Shown in pieces: positions 8,139 through 16,291 of a DNA stretch of 64,000 bases (positions within the stretch are counted from its first letter, which is position 1; each line of letters begins with the position of its first letter). The position numbers and the translations under genes are program-made. The DNA lies in the NCBI GenBank assembly GCA_029210725.1, contig JARGFM010000005.1, forward strand, positions 1 through 64,000, read 5' to 3'. The DNA is from Bacteroidales bacterium. Its GTDB lineage: Bacteria; Bacteroidota; Bacteroidia; Bacteroidales; GCA-2748055. The notes beneath the pieces are model-generated. The model was not told the DNA's origin. It did not search any database and saw only the letters and a list, made by a program, of their open reading frames with translations.

Positions 8139-9080
8139 TTACCTGCTTTTCAGATAAACGTCAATATTGCGTGCGATCTTTTCTACCAGCAGTTCCCTGG
8201 ACTCCTTAGAGGCCCAGGCCATATGAGGGGTGATCAGGATTTTCTCCTTGTCGAAAAGTCTAAGTAGAGGGTTATCGGCGTTGATGGGTTCTTGCTCCAT
8301 CACGTCGATGCCTGCTGCTCCAATTACATTTTCATTCAATGCTCTGGCAAGGTCCTTTTCGTTTACAATTCCTCCTCTGCCAAGATTGAGCAGGATAGCG
8401 CAGGGCCGCATCAGTTTCATTTTGTCATAAGTGATCAGGTTGCGGGTATGATTATTCAAGGGAGCGTGGATCGAGACCACATCAGAGCTTTTGAGCAGAT
8501 CATCCAGCTCAAAGCGCTTATAACTTATATGATTGTTGCGTCCGGTGGTGGAGTAGAAGATTACCTCCATTCCAAAGGATTCAGCAATTCTGGCCACCTG
8601 CCTGCCGATGGTTCCGAGCCCTATGATCCCCATCCGTTTTCCCTTCAGCTCCCAAAAGGGTTCATTGTGATGAGTGAATGAAGCACTTTTGGAATAAGCT
8701 CCGCTTTTTACATAGGTGTCGTAGTAATAGGGCTTGTTGATCAGATATAACAACATGGTAAAGGTGAGCTGTGCCACAGAATCGGTTGAATAGCCGGCCA
8801 CGTTTTTCACTTCAATTCCGTTACTTTCTGTATAGTTCAGATCCACATTATTGATTCCGGTAGCTGCCACGCAGATCAACTTCAGATCCGGAAGCTGTTT
8901 GAGTACCTCCTCATTCATCTGAATTTTGTTCACAATAACAATCTCTTTACCCTGGCATCTTTCAATCACCTGGTCAGGCTCCGTAGATTCATGGATTTCA
9001 AGATTACCCAGCTTGGAGAGTTGTTTCAGATTATCTACTTTCCCTATGGTCTTTTTGTCGAGGAATACAATGTTGGTCAT
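8139..9080 (-). CDS. D-2-hydroxyacid dehydrogenase (glycerate/hydroxypyruvate type)
   Basis: NAD(P)-dependent dehydrogenase of about 313 residues. The catalytic domain flanks a Rossmann domain with GLGTIG (154-159). The catalytic triad is visible as R235 in NLGRGG, E264 in EQEP and H286 in TPHMAW. It probably interconverts hydroxypyruvate or glyoxylate and their hydroxy acids. The ATG at 9080 gives the usual start (MTNIVFLD); an upstream in-frame start at 9128 would add an atypical tail. It is transcribed towards the isomerase gene and the stops touch. Confidence 0.9.
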   Translation of the reverse strand: MTNIVFLDKKTIGKVDNLKQLSKLGNLEIHESTEPDQVIERCQGKEIVIVNKIQMNEEVLKQLPDLKLICVAATGINNVDLNYTESNGIEVKNVAGYSTDSVAQLTFTMLLYLINKPYYYDTYVKSGAYSKSASFTHHNEPFWELKGKRMGIIGLGTIGRQVARIAESFGMEVIFYSTTGRNNHISYKRFELDDLLKSSDVVSIHAPLNNHTRNLITYDKMKLMRPCAILLNLGRGGIVNEKDLARALNENVIGAAGIDVMEQEPINADNPLLRLFDKEKILITPHMAWASKESRELLVEKIARNIDVYLKSR

Positions 9081-9211
9081 GATTCTTGTTTTACCTTCAA
9101 TTAACATATCTTTTCTGAATTGGTTCAACAGGAGCCTCTAAAACCCCGGTACAGGGTTAAGGATTGTTAAATGCTCCTTTTTCCCGAAATTATTGGATAT
9201 TTTTATATCAT

Positions 9212-10030
9212 ATGCAGTTAAGGATCCTGATTCCGGCTACCTGTGCACTCTGTCTGATGCGGCTTCCTGTAATGGCGCAACCGGCCGATACTCTTTTCCA
9301 GCTTTCTGCGGTTATCTATGACGAATCATTCCTGCCTGTTCCGGCAAGCCATGTCATCAACATGAACAGTCACAAAGGTGATGTTACAGATAGCCTGGGG
9401 ATATTCAGCCTGCCTGTCAGGCTGAGTGACACCCTTCTGATTCGAAACATCGCTTTTCGTGATACACTTGTCCCTGTGGCAGAAATGCAGGCAAACAGGA
9501 ATGTCCGTTTGAACAGGAGACTTTACCAGTTGCAGGAGGCCCGGATCTTTGAGTGGGGTGCCAGTTATGAAGATTTTCGTGAAGCCTTCCTGGACATGCC
9601 TATGAAACAAAGCCTGGGAGCTTCCCTGGGGCTTCCCCGCCAGGATCCGGACAAAGTTCCCCTGGAGATGGACGAAGAGGCCGTAAAAAGCGCGGGTTTG
9701 CTTCTGACCTCACCCGTATCTTTTATCTATTATAATTTTAACAAGCATGCCAGGTCGGCCCGGAAAGTATACTGGTTAAAAAAGAACCGGGAAAATCAGG
9801 CTCAATTTGATGCGATTGTAAGCGGGGAGAATCTTTCAGAATTAACCGGCCTGAGCGGGTTAAAGCTTCAGCAGTTTATACTCTTTCTTTCCAGGCGGAT
9901 GGTCTGTGATCTGAATAGTTCTGAGTTTGAAATCTATCAGGAGATTCACGGACTCTGGAAAATTTTCCGGGAGCAGGATGAAAAGGGGATGCTGGAAGAG
10001 GCCCGGGAAATAAAAATAAGGGAGATGTAA
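9212..10030 (+). CDS. Exported protein with carboxypeptidase-regulatory-like domain
   Basis: Secreted protein of about 272 residues, unknown function. A signal peptide (ending near MAQPAD) is followed by about 80 residues resembling the CarboxypepD_reg-like beta-sandwich common in Bacteroidota (LSAVIYDESFLPVPASHVI ... GIFSLPV). The C-terminal part is helical and charged, with two Arg/Lys-rich patches. I chose the ATG at 9212, since the in-frame ATG at 9164 adds residues in front of the signal. It stands alone between convergent and divergent neighbours. Confidence 0.65.
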   Translation: MQLRILIPATCALCLMRLPVMAQPADTLFQLSAVIYDESFLPVPASHVINMNSHKGDVTDSLGIFSLPVRLSDTLLIRNIAFRDTLVPVAEMQANRNVRLNRRLYQLQEARIFEWGASYEDFREAFLDMPMKQSLGASLGLPRQDPDKVPLEMDEEAVKSAGLLLTSPVSFIYYNFNKHARSARKVYWLKKNRENQAQFDAIVSGENLSELTGLSGLKLQQFILFLSRRMVCDLNSSEFEIYQEIHGLWKIFREQDEKGMLEEAREIKIREM

Positions 10031-10075
10031 GACGCTTCTCCCTCTGTATGAGATTATCAATCAGGCCTTTCCTCC

Positions 10076-11671
10076 TCAGACCACCAGCTCTTTATCTTTG
10101 TCCCAATAGACCTTGCGGCCCTCTTTCTGAGCGATAATGCCCATGGCAGCAGCCACTCCCTCTTCGAAGGCCTGGTCAATGTTGCAACTGGGCTGTTTGT
10201 TTTCCCGGATGGCCTGGATCCATTCGGCGATATGCAGGTGAGTGGTATCCACCCGTCGTCCTCCGCGATAGGTATAAAGGAGTCCCCTGGCCGCAAAATA
10301 TTGCTCCGTGGCGGTGGCAATGGAATCCACGTTCTTGCGTCCGGGTATATAGGTGTAAATGGGAAGCTCCGGATCAATAAGTCCGCTTTTGATCTGCTCT
10401 TCATACCTGGTACTCTCCCTGTCCGCATATACCGTCAGGGTATTCCCCAGTTCCATGGATCCATCATGCCCCATGATGACCTTGCCCCGGTCATGGTTAC
10501 TGGCCAGTGTGGCACTGTAAAGCAGGCTGAAATCCTGATCCGGATATTCCAGAACGGCGTTCCAGACATCCGGAACCTCCCGGATTTCGTTGACATAATC
10601 GCCCCGTTTCTTGTCTTTCCAGAAATATACTCCACCTGAAGCTGATACAGAGGCAGGAATACCCATTCCAATGATCTGGTTAATGGCATCAAATTCGTGC
10701 GTGAGCAGGTCGCCCGATAATCCGGTACCATAGTCCCACCAGCATCTCCAGCGGAAGAAACGTTCCGGGCTCCAGGGATGCTTGACTTCGCAGGGTTCTT
10801 CAAATTGTGCCCAGTCGACCGTATTGGGATTGGCATCGGGATGGATGTCGTAGACCCAGGCACCGTTGGCCGAGTTCCGGTTGGTGCAGACCTCTATCAG
10901 GTTTATTTTTCCAATAAGCTTTTTGTCGATGGCCTCTTTGGCCTTTAGGTAACTCTCGGTCTGTCGTCCCTGGTGACCCAATTGGTATGTAATCCCGCTT
11001 GATTTAACCGTGTCACGGATGGCATAAGTTTCATCCATGGTCAGGCTGAATCCCTTTTCCGCAAATACATGTTTGCCTGCTTTGGCAGCATCAATGGTCA
11101 TCTGGGCATGCCAGTGGTCGGGTGTCGCAATAATCACGGCATCAATATCATTGGAAGCCAGCAGATCGCGGTAGTTTCTGTACCGCTTAGCCTGCTCTCC
11201 CATTTTTCCTTCTGCACCCTCCCGGCCAATATTGGAAGCAGCGGACATGGCCCTCTCTGCATGAACATCAAAGAGGTCGCAGACCCCGGTTATCCGAATA
11301 TTAAGGTCATCCTGTTCCAGGAAATTTGAGAAGCGGTTATTATTTGAATCCTTTGCTTCGTTCTGTTTCCAGGTGTCAATGGTTGCCGGCTGAACGAATC
11401 CTGCGGCCTGCATCAACTGAGTTCCACGGATTCCATATCCAATGATACCGATCCGTATAGTATCCCCGTCGTGTTTATAAGGAAGATATTCCTTCTCCCC
11501 GGCGCTCATATTGAGCTCTTTGGCCAGTTTGTGGCTGCGGATGTGTTCCTGTCTTGTTTTTCTCCAGGTGCCGTAAGCCATGGCACCCAGAACCGGTACA
11601 GTGGCCAGTCCTTTAAGTACATCCCTGCGGTTCATCTTGCTACCGCCTGCATTTTTATCTTTGTCAGTCAT
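10076..11671 (-). CDS. Gfo/Idh/MocA-family oxidoreductase with Tat signal
   Basis: NAD(P)-dependent sugar oxidoreductase of 531 residues, longer than simple family members, as is typical for Bacteroidota exported versions. The N-terminus has MNRRDVLKG and a hydrophobic stretch, a clear twin-arginine motif, followed by a Rossmann fold (IRIGIIGYGIRG) and the EKG/H catalytic region (ATPDHWHAQM, HVFAEKGF). Related enzymes oxidise sugars at C3 with tightly bound cofactor. It is the second gene after a DoxX protein (9-base gap), and close to the DUF1080 and isomerase genes. The start could also be the ATG at 11635, just before the Tat motif. Confidence 0.9.
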   Translation of the reverse strand: MTDKDKNAGGSKMNRRDVLKGLATVPVLGAMAYGTWRKTRQEHIRSHKLAKELNMSAGEKEYLPYKHDGDTIRIGIIGYGIRGTQLMQAAGFVQPATIDTWKQNEAKDSNNNRFSNFLEQDDLNIRITGVCDLFDVHAERAMSAASNIGREGAEGKMGEQAKRYRNYRDLLASNDIDAVIIATPDHWHAQMTIDAAKAGKHVFAEKGFSLTMDETYAIRDTVKSSGITYQLGHQGRQTESYLKAKEAIDKKLIGKINLIEVCTNRNSANGAWVYDIHPDANPNTVDWAQFEEPCEVKHPWSPERFFRWRCWWDYGTGLSGDLLTHEFDAINQIIGMGIPASVSASGGVYFWKDKKRGDYVNEIREVPDVWNAVLEYPDQDFSLLYSATLASNHDRGKVIMGHDGSMELGNTLTVYADRESTRYEEQIKSGLIDPELPIYTYIPGRKNVDSIATATEQYFAARGLLYTYRGGRRVDTTHLHIAEWIQAIRENKQPSCNIDQAFEEGVAAAMGIIAQKEGRKVYWDKDKELVV

Positions 11672-11680
11672 ATCAGTTAT

Positions 11681-12160
11681 CTATTTCTTATTGAACAGAA
11701 ATCGATCCATCCCGATGATCTTCCAGGTGGGGAACAGCAAAATTACCCAGAGGGTAAGCAGTTCAATGAGGTTCTTATTAACCCAGAGGTAGCTTCCCTC
11801 TGTGGGCATCGCAAAGTTCACCCCGATGATGGCCGGATGAGACAGGTAGTAGAAGGCCAGAAGAACCATCCCGGCGATAGAAGCAATTCTGGTGAACAGG
11901 CCAACGATCAGTCCCGCTCCTATAAGAATCAGTCCCCACATATTCGCGAAATCCATGACATTTAACAAGGCCGGATTAGCTGCAATTGAATGGAATACTC
12001 CTTCAAAAAGCCCTTTGGAATCCATCAGATAACCCATGGACGACCAGTTCGGATTCAGCAGTTTGACAATTCCTTCATAGAGGAAGTGCCAGCCGATGGC
12101 AACACGCAGGATCACCAGGGACCAGAGTTGCCATTTTGAGAAATCTTTATCTTTTATCAT
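11681..12160 (-). CDS. DoxX-family membrane protein
   Basis: Four-helix inner-membrane protein of 159 residues with the DoxX signature ILRVAIGWHFLYEGIVKLL near the N-terminus and GAGLIVGLFTRIASIAG in the middle. DoxX proteins associate with quinone-linked oxidation (named for thiosulfate:quinone oxidoreductase) and often sit beside periplasmic Gfo/Idh oxidoreductases. Here it is the first gene of a two-gene unit with such an oxidoreductase, so passing electrons from sugar oxidation to the quinone pool is a reasonable inference. No gene is visible in the roughly 200 bases between it and the next gene. Confidence 0.85.
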   Translation of the reverse strand: MIKDKDFSKWQLWSLVILRVAIGWHFLYEGIVKLLNPNWSSMGYLMDSKGLFEGVFHSIAANPALLNVMDFANMWGLILIGAGLIVGLFTRIASIAGMVLLAFYYLSHPAIIGVNFAMPTEGSYLWVNKNLIELLTLWVILLFPTWKIIGMDRFLFNKK

Positions 12161-12357
12161 ATAGTTAGAAAAATTGGGGTAATAATTATCGACAGGCGAA
12201 TTTAACCATTATTGTAATAAAAATAAGTTAGACTCGCTTTAAATTGTAAAAATCACACAATGATTTTCCGAGGTATTCTCTGCTCTGCAGGCTTTCAAAT
12301 AATAAAATTAAGCAATCAAAAGGACCATGCCTAAATAGCAGGCAGCTCCAATGGAGC

Positions 12358-12771
12358 TTATTTACGCTTAAGACTTTTAGTGATAAGAAGATGGTTTTTC
12401 TCCGCTCTTCGCCAATACTCCATGTTGCTGGTGAAGGCTCTGATAAGAGTTATTCCCATTCCACCCGGGTCTGAAGTAACCGGATCTGTATGTGGTTCCT
12501 TTTCATATTCCAGGGGATTGAAGGGAATCCCGTCGTCGATCAGTTCGATTTCAATATGGCTTTCCCTTAAACCCAGGCGGATAAAAATCTGGTGTTCCTT
12601 CGAATCATCAAAAGCAAAACGGATGATATTGGAAAATAACTCTTCAATGATCAGCTGGATCTGCCTGATTTCTGATTTGGGTACAGTCCACTCTTTATCA
12701 AGAAATACCAGATCTTTACGGATCCGGGAAATCTCTTGTATATGAGAACAGTATGTAAACGTCCGTTCCAT
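12358..12771 (-). CDS. RsbW/SpoIIAB-like ATP-binding regulator
   Basis: Small GHKL ATPase of 137 residues. It has the N-box (IIEELFSNIIRFAF), the G1 box (IELIDDGIPFNP) and the G2 box (PGGMGITLIRAF), the pattern of HATPase_c_2 serine kinases/anti-sigma factors. Such proteins usually bind a sigma factor or an anti-anti-sigma protein in partner switching. No STAS or PP2C partner is adjacent. It begins 1 base after the FtsX-type permease gene ends, so the two are translationally close. I start at the ATG at 12771; an in-frame ATG at 12870 lies within the permease gene. Confidence 0.85.
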   Translation of the reverse strand: MERTFTYCSHIQEISRIRKDLVFLDKEWTVPKSEIRQIQLIIEELFSNIIRFAFDDSKEHQIFIRLGLRESHIEIELIDDGIPFNPLEYEKEPHTDPVTSDPGGMGITLIRAFTSNMEYWRRAEKNHLLITKSLKRK

Positions 12772-12772
12772 G

Positions 12773-15175
12773 CTACTGTTCCCGAATAAATTCCACAGGA
12801 TTGGTCCGGGCCAGACGAATGGTATGGTAGAAAACGGCAATCCAGCTAAAGACAACCAGGATAGCTGCACAGACCGGGAAGACCCAGACCGGGATATCGA
12901 CCCGGTATTTGAAATTTCGCAACCAGCGCTCCATCATAAACAGGGAGACTGGTATGGAGAGAGCAGAGGAGAGAATGGCCAGCCACAGGTAATACAGCAG
13001 CTCCGGAAAAATAATCTGATGGACCCTGGCCCCATTGATTTTTTTCAGTGCAGCCGGTTTGATCCGTTTCTGCATGAAAAAACCGCTTAATGCAAACAGG
13101 CCCAGGCCGGAAATTATAATTGAGAGTATGCTGAAAATGAGTAAGAGATGGATCTGGATCAGTTCCGACTCGTAGAGTTCCTCAATCAGGGATGAGGTGA
13201 AATAGTATTCCAGGGGGTAGGCGTGAAACAACTCATCCCATACGGATCTTAAATGCTCCAGGGCCGTTTCCGGACTGCCTGCAGGCAGGATGGAGAAGCA
13301 CCATAACCAGGTATACTTGGGAAATATAACCATGGGGGTGATTTCGTAATCAAGCCCCGACAAATGGAAATCCTCGACCACTCCGGTCAGCGGGCCCGGC
13401 CAGATAAACCCGGGATGAGGAAAATTAAGTTGCAACTCTCTTCCTATCAGATCTCCGGGATCATCCGAAATCATCCTGGCAGCAGTTTCATTCAGAACAA
13501 AATACTCTATGGAATCCGAAGGCTTATATTGTACCGGAAAATCTGAACCATAAAGGACATTGATATCATAAAACCGGAAAAACTCCTGATCCACAGGGAA
13601 CAGGAATAATTTTTTTTCGCCTTCATCCACCCCGTCTATCTCAAAGGTATTGGCGTCCATGGCCTGACCCGTGGGTTCCTCCATACTGCCGGTTACATTG
13701 GCTATATGCGGACTTTCCAGCATTCGCTCTTTGAAAACTTCAAAGTTGTTTACAATTTCGCGATGAAGGTGGTGCAGGTGGATGGCTTCCTGCCGGGATG
13801 CTCCCAGCTGCCGGTTCATGGCATAACTGGTCTGACGGGAAATCAGGATCAGATTGGAAAGAAGAACAAAGGTGATGATGAATTCAAGCACAATGACCGA
13901 TCTGATAAAGAGATTACGTCCTGCATGATCTCCCGGAACTCCGGGTTTGGAGGAGATATGTTTTATTTGAAGATGCCGGTACAACTTTCCGGTGGATATC
14001 AGGGAAGTGATCAGCGCACCGGATATGTTCAATATCAATAATACGATCAGGGGGAGTATAACCATGGCCAGGTTGCTAAACAAATAGGTGCCACCCTGTT
14101 TCTCAATGGAAGGGGCAATCAGAATGGTAAAAAGTATTCCAATCACATAAGCGATGCTGCCAATAAAAAGGCTGTCGACCAGGAACTGCCTGAAGAAAAC
14201 CGATCTCCCGGCTCCCATCTGCCACTGGATGACCAGTTTTTGTATCTGCAACTGACTTTTGCTATAAGCAAGCAGGGTGAAATTGAACCACGCCAATACA
14301 AAAACCAGCATGCCGGCTACCATGACGATTAATACGGTGCGGAACCTTACATTGCTTTGTATCTCTCTGGCCTTATGAGAACGCAGATGGATATCTGAAA
14401 CAGCTTGCAGGTGGGGGGAGATCTGGCTGGAATAGGACTCATCCACATGGTTCTCGATAAAGCGTTTCAGCTGTGCTTCCATCTCCTCCGGGTCGACTGA
14501 AGGTTTTAGCTTCAGGTAGGCCCAGGCGGTACCCTCGTATTCAACGGGATTTTCAAAAGAGCTAAGGGCTGAAATCCTGAAGTGAGAATTTTCCGGAAAG
14601 TCTTTAATAACTGCTACAACCGTATAGGTGACCGGGTCCACCCCGAACTGATGCACCAGATCCACGGAGCTGCCCACCGGATTAAGCTCTCCAAAGAATT
14701 TTCTGGCTGTATTTTCGCTCAATACCACGGTAAAAGGCTCGGACAAAAGGTCTTCTGATGCTCCTTTAACCACCTCCGGCTTAAAAATATCCAGGAACTC
14801 CGGATCGCAGCTATACGCATACTCTTCGTAGAACGACCGGTCGCCCAGCCTGAAGGCTGCTTTTCTGAAGGGAGCAATTCGCCCCACAGCTTCGATGCCT
14901 GAAATTATCTCGGCAAATGCGATTTTATTCAGTGCACTTCCATGCAGGATCCTGGCTGTATGGCGAAAAAAACCCTCATAATCCTCTTCAAAGGTGAGCC
15001 TGTAAATTTGTTCCCTGTCCGGATAACTTCTGTCAAAGGTGAGGTGCCAGGCCGACCACTGAAAAGTGGCCAGGAAGGTGCTTATTCCTACTGCCAGTCC
15101 GGTCACCACAAATATGGCGTAAAGAAGGTTTTTTTTGAGGCTGCGTATGGTCAGTAAGAGATGCTTCCCTGTCAT
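12773..15175 (-). CDS. ABC-type permease with two FtsX domains (MacB-like)
   Basis: Membrane protein of about 800 residues. The layout is N-terminal helix (about 15-40), a large MacB-type periplasmic domain, three helices (about 275-390), a second helix at about 420, a second periplasmic domain and three C-terminal helices ending in RTNPVEFIREQ, the family end ARxNPxExLR. Such double-FtsX permeases transmit ATPase energy to periplasmic events (lipoprotein or peptide release, signalling). No ATPase gene is adjacent. It starts at the ATG at 15175; an in-frame TTG 36 bases upstream is less likely. Overall topology is inferred by eye. Confidence 0.85.
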   Translation of the reverse strand: MTGKHLLLTIRSLKKNLLYAIFVVTGLAVGISTFLATFQWSAWHLTFDRSYPDREQIYRLTFEEDYEGFFRHTARILHGSALNKIAFAEIISGIEAVGRIAPFRKAAFRLGDRSFYEEYAYSCDPEFLDIFKPEVVKGASEDLLSEPFTVVLSENTARKFFGELNPVGSSVDLVHQFGVDPVTYTVVAVIKDFPENSHFRISALSSFENPVEYEGTAWAYLKLKPSVDPEEMEAQLKRFIENHVDESYSSQISPHLQAVSDIHLRSHKAREIQSNVRFRTVLIVMVAGMLVFVLAWFNFTLLAYSKSQLQIQKLVIQWQMGAGRSVFFRQFLVDSLFIGSIAYVIGILFTILIAPSIEKQGGTYLFSNLAMVILPLIVLLILNISGALITSLISTGKLYRHLQIKHISSKPGVPGDHAGRNLFIRSVIVLEFIITFVLLSNLILISRQTSYAMNRQLGASRQEAIHLHHLHREIVNNFEVFKERMLESPHIANVTGSMEEPTGQAMDANTFEIDGVDEGEKKLFLFPVDQEFFRFYDINVLYGSDFPVQYKPSDSIEYFVLNETAARMISDDPGDLIGRELQLNFPHPGFIWPGPLTGVVEDFHLSGLDYEITPMVIFPKYTWLWCFSILPAGSPETALEHLRSVWDELFHAYPLEYYFTSSLIEELYESELIQIHLLLIFSILSIIISGLGLFALSGFFMQKRIKPAALKKINGARVHQIIFPELLYYLWLAILSSALSIPVSLFMMERWLRNFKYRVDIPVWVFPVCAAILVVFSWIAVFYHTIRLARTNPVEFIREQ

Positions 15176-15237
15176 ATCTGAATCATGGCTGAAACAAATA
15201 TAACCATTCAAGCCTCATTCAGGGCAGCAGCATGCCT

Positions 15238-16287
15238 TTAATTTTCACCCAGGAACTCTTCTGCCGCTCTCATGGCATCCACCGCATCACCCAGGATCAT
15301 TTGGAAACTCATAAATCCATGGATCATTCCGCTATATTCCAGGTACTCCGCCTTTACACCAGCAGCTTCCAGTTTATGGGCATACTCCTTATCACTGTCT
15401 CTGAGCGGATCACACTCAGCGGCAATAATCAGGGCGGGAGCAAGATCGTTACTTAGTTCCGCTTCAAGCGGGGAAATATAGGGATTGTCATCTCTCCCTT
15501 CCGTCCCCTTGTATGCATTACGAACTCTTTTGAGAAATGCTTCGCTGAGAACATAGCTCCGGTCGGCATTCTTCAGAAAGTGGTTTATGGAGGGATATTC
15601 CCTGTCCACAAAGGTGACTGCAGGGTAAAGAAGGACCTGGCAGCGGGGCTGCGGGGTTTGTTTATCCCGGCACATCAAAGTCACTACCGTGGCCAGGTTC
15701 CCTCCGGCGCTATCACCCATCACCGAAATCCGGGTGGTATCGATGCCCAGGGAGGATCCGTTTCTAAGCAAGCTCTGGAAGGCAGAATAGCAGTCCTTGA
15801 TAGCTGCTGGGAAGGGGTGATCGGGAGCGAGCCTGTAATCCACTGATACAATAATCTGTCCGGTCATTCTGGCCAGCTTGCTGGCCATGATATGGTATTG
15901 TTCCACACTCCCCAGAACAAAACCTCCTCCATGAAAAAACAGGCATGCCGGCTGGTGGCCCTGAAGGCTTTCCCTGGTGGGATAATAAATCCTGACCGGA
16001 ATTTCCACTTCGTTGAACAGGAGAGTCGTATCCACCAGTTTTTTCTGGGAAGGAGTGAACAGGTTCAACATACAGGGCGCGGGTTCTTTTACGGTACTTT
16101 CCTCCATCACACGGGTCATCCTTTTGAGGACCATCAGGGCGGCCGGTTTCAGATAGGTGCCGGGTTCGGCCGTGGCCAGTTTCTCCTTTTTTCTGTCGCT
16201 TTTAGGAATATATTTCCCCGGCACCTCCGTGTAGCCACTGAGAAAAAGAGTGAACAGGAATACGGATGCAAGTACTTTTTTCATCAA
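15238..16287 (-). CDS. Exported alpha/beta hydrolase, HSL-type esterase
   Basis: Hormone-sensitive-lipase (family IV) esterase of 349 residues with an N-terminal signal peptide. Visible are the oxyanion motif FFHGGGF (about 118-123), the nucleophile GDSAGG (S193), the acid ECDPLRDSD (D293) and the histidine in MIHGF (H323), a complete triad. It should hydrolyse short acyl esters, perhaps on sugars, in the periplasm or outside. It follows the PQQ-type propeller gene by 4 bases and is presumably translated with it. Either of two consecutive ATGs can be the start. Confidence 0.9.
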   Translation of the reverse strand: MMKKVLASVFLFTLFLSGYTEVPGKYIPKSDRKKEKLATAEPGTYLKPAALMVLKRMTRVMEESTVKEPAPCMLNLFTPSQKKLVDTTLLFNEVEIPVRIYYPTRESLQGHQPACLFFHGGGFVLGSVEQYHIMASKLARMTGQIIVSVDYRLAPDHPFPAAIKDCYSAFQSLLRNGSSLGIDTTRISVMGDSAGGNLATVVTLMCRDKQTPQPRCQVLLYPAVTFVDREYPSINHFLKNADRSYVLSEAFLKRVRNAYKGTEGRDDNPYISPLEAELSNDLAPALIIAAECDPLRDSDKEYAHKLEAAGVKAEYLEYSGMIHGFMSFQMILGDAVDAMRAAEEFLGEN

Positions 16288-16291
16288 AAGT

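Noticed and set aside
12337-12360. AGCTCC-AAT-GGAGCT hairpin after the RsbW-like gene
   Set aside because: Short stem and no T-run on the transcribed strand; not convincing as a terminator.
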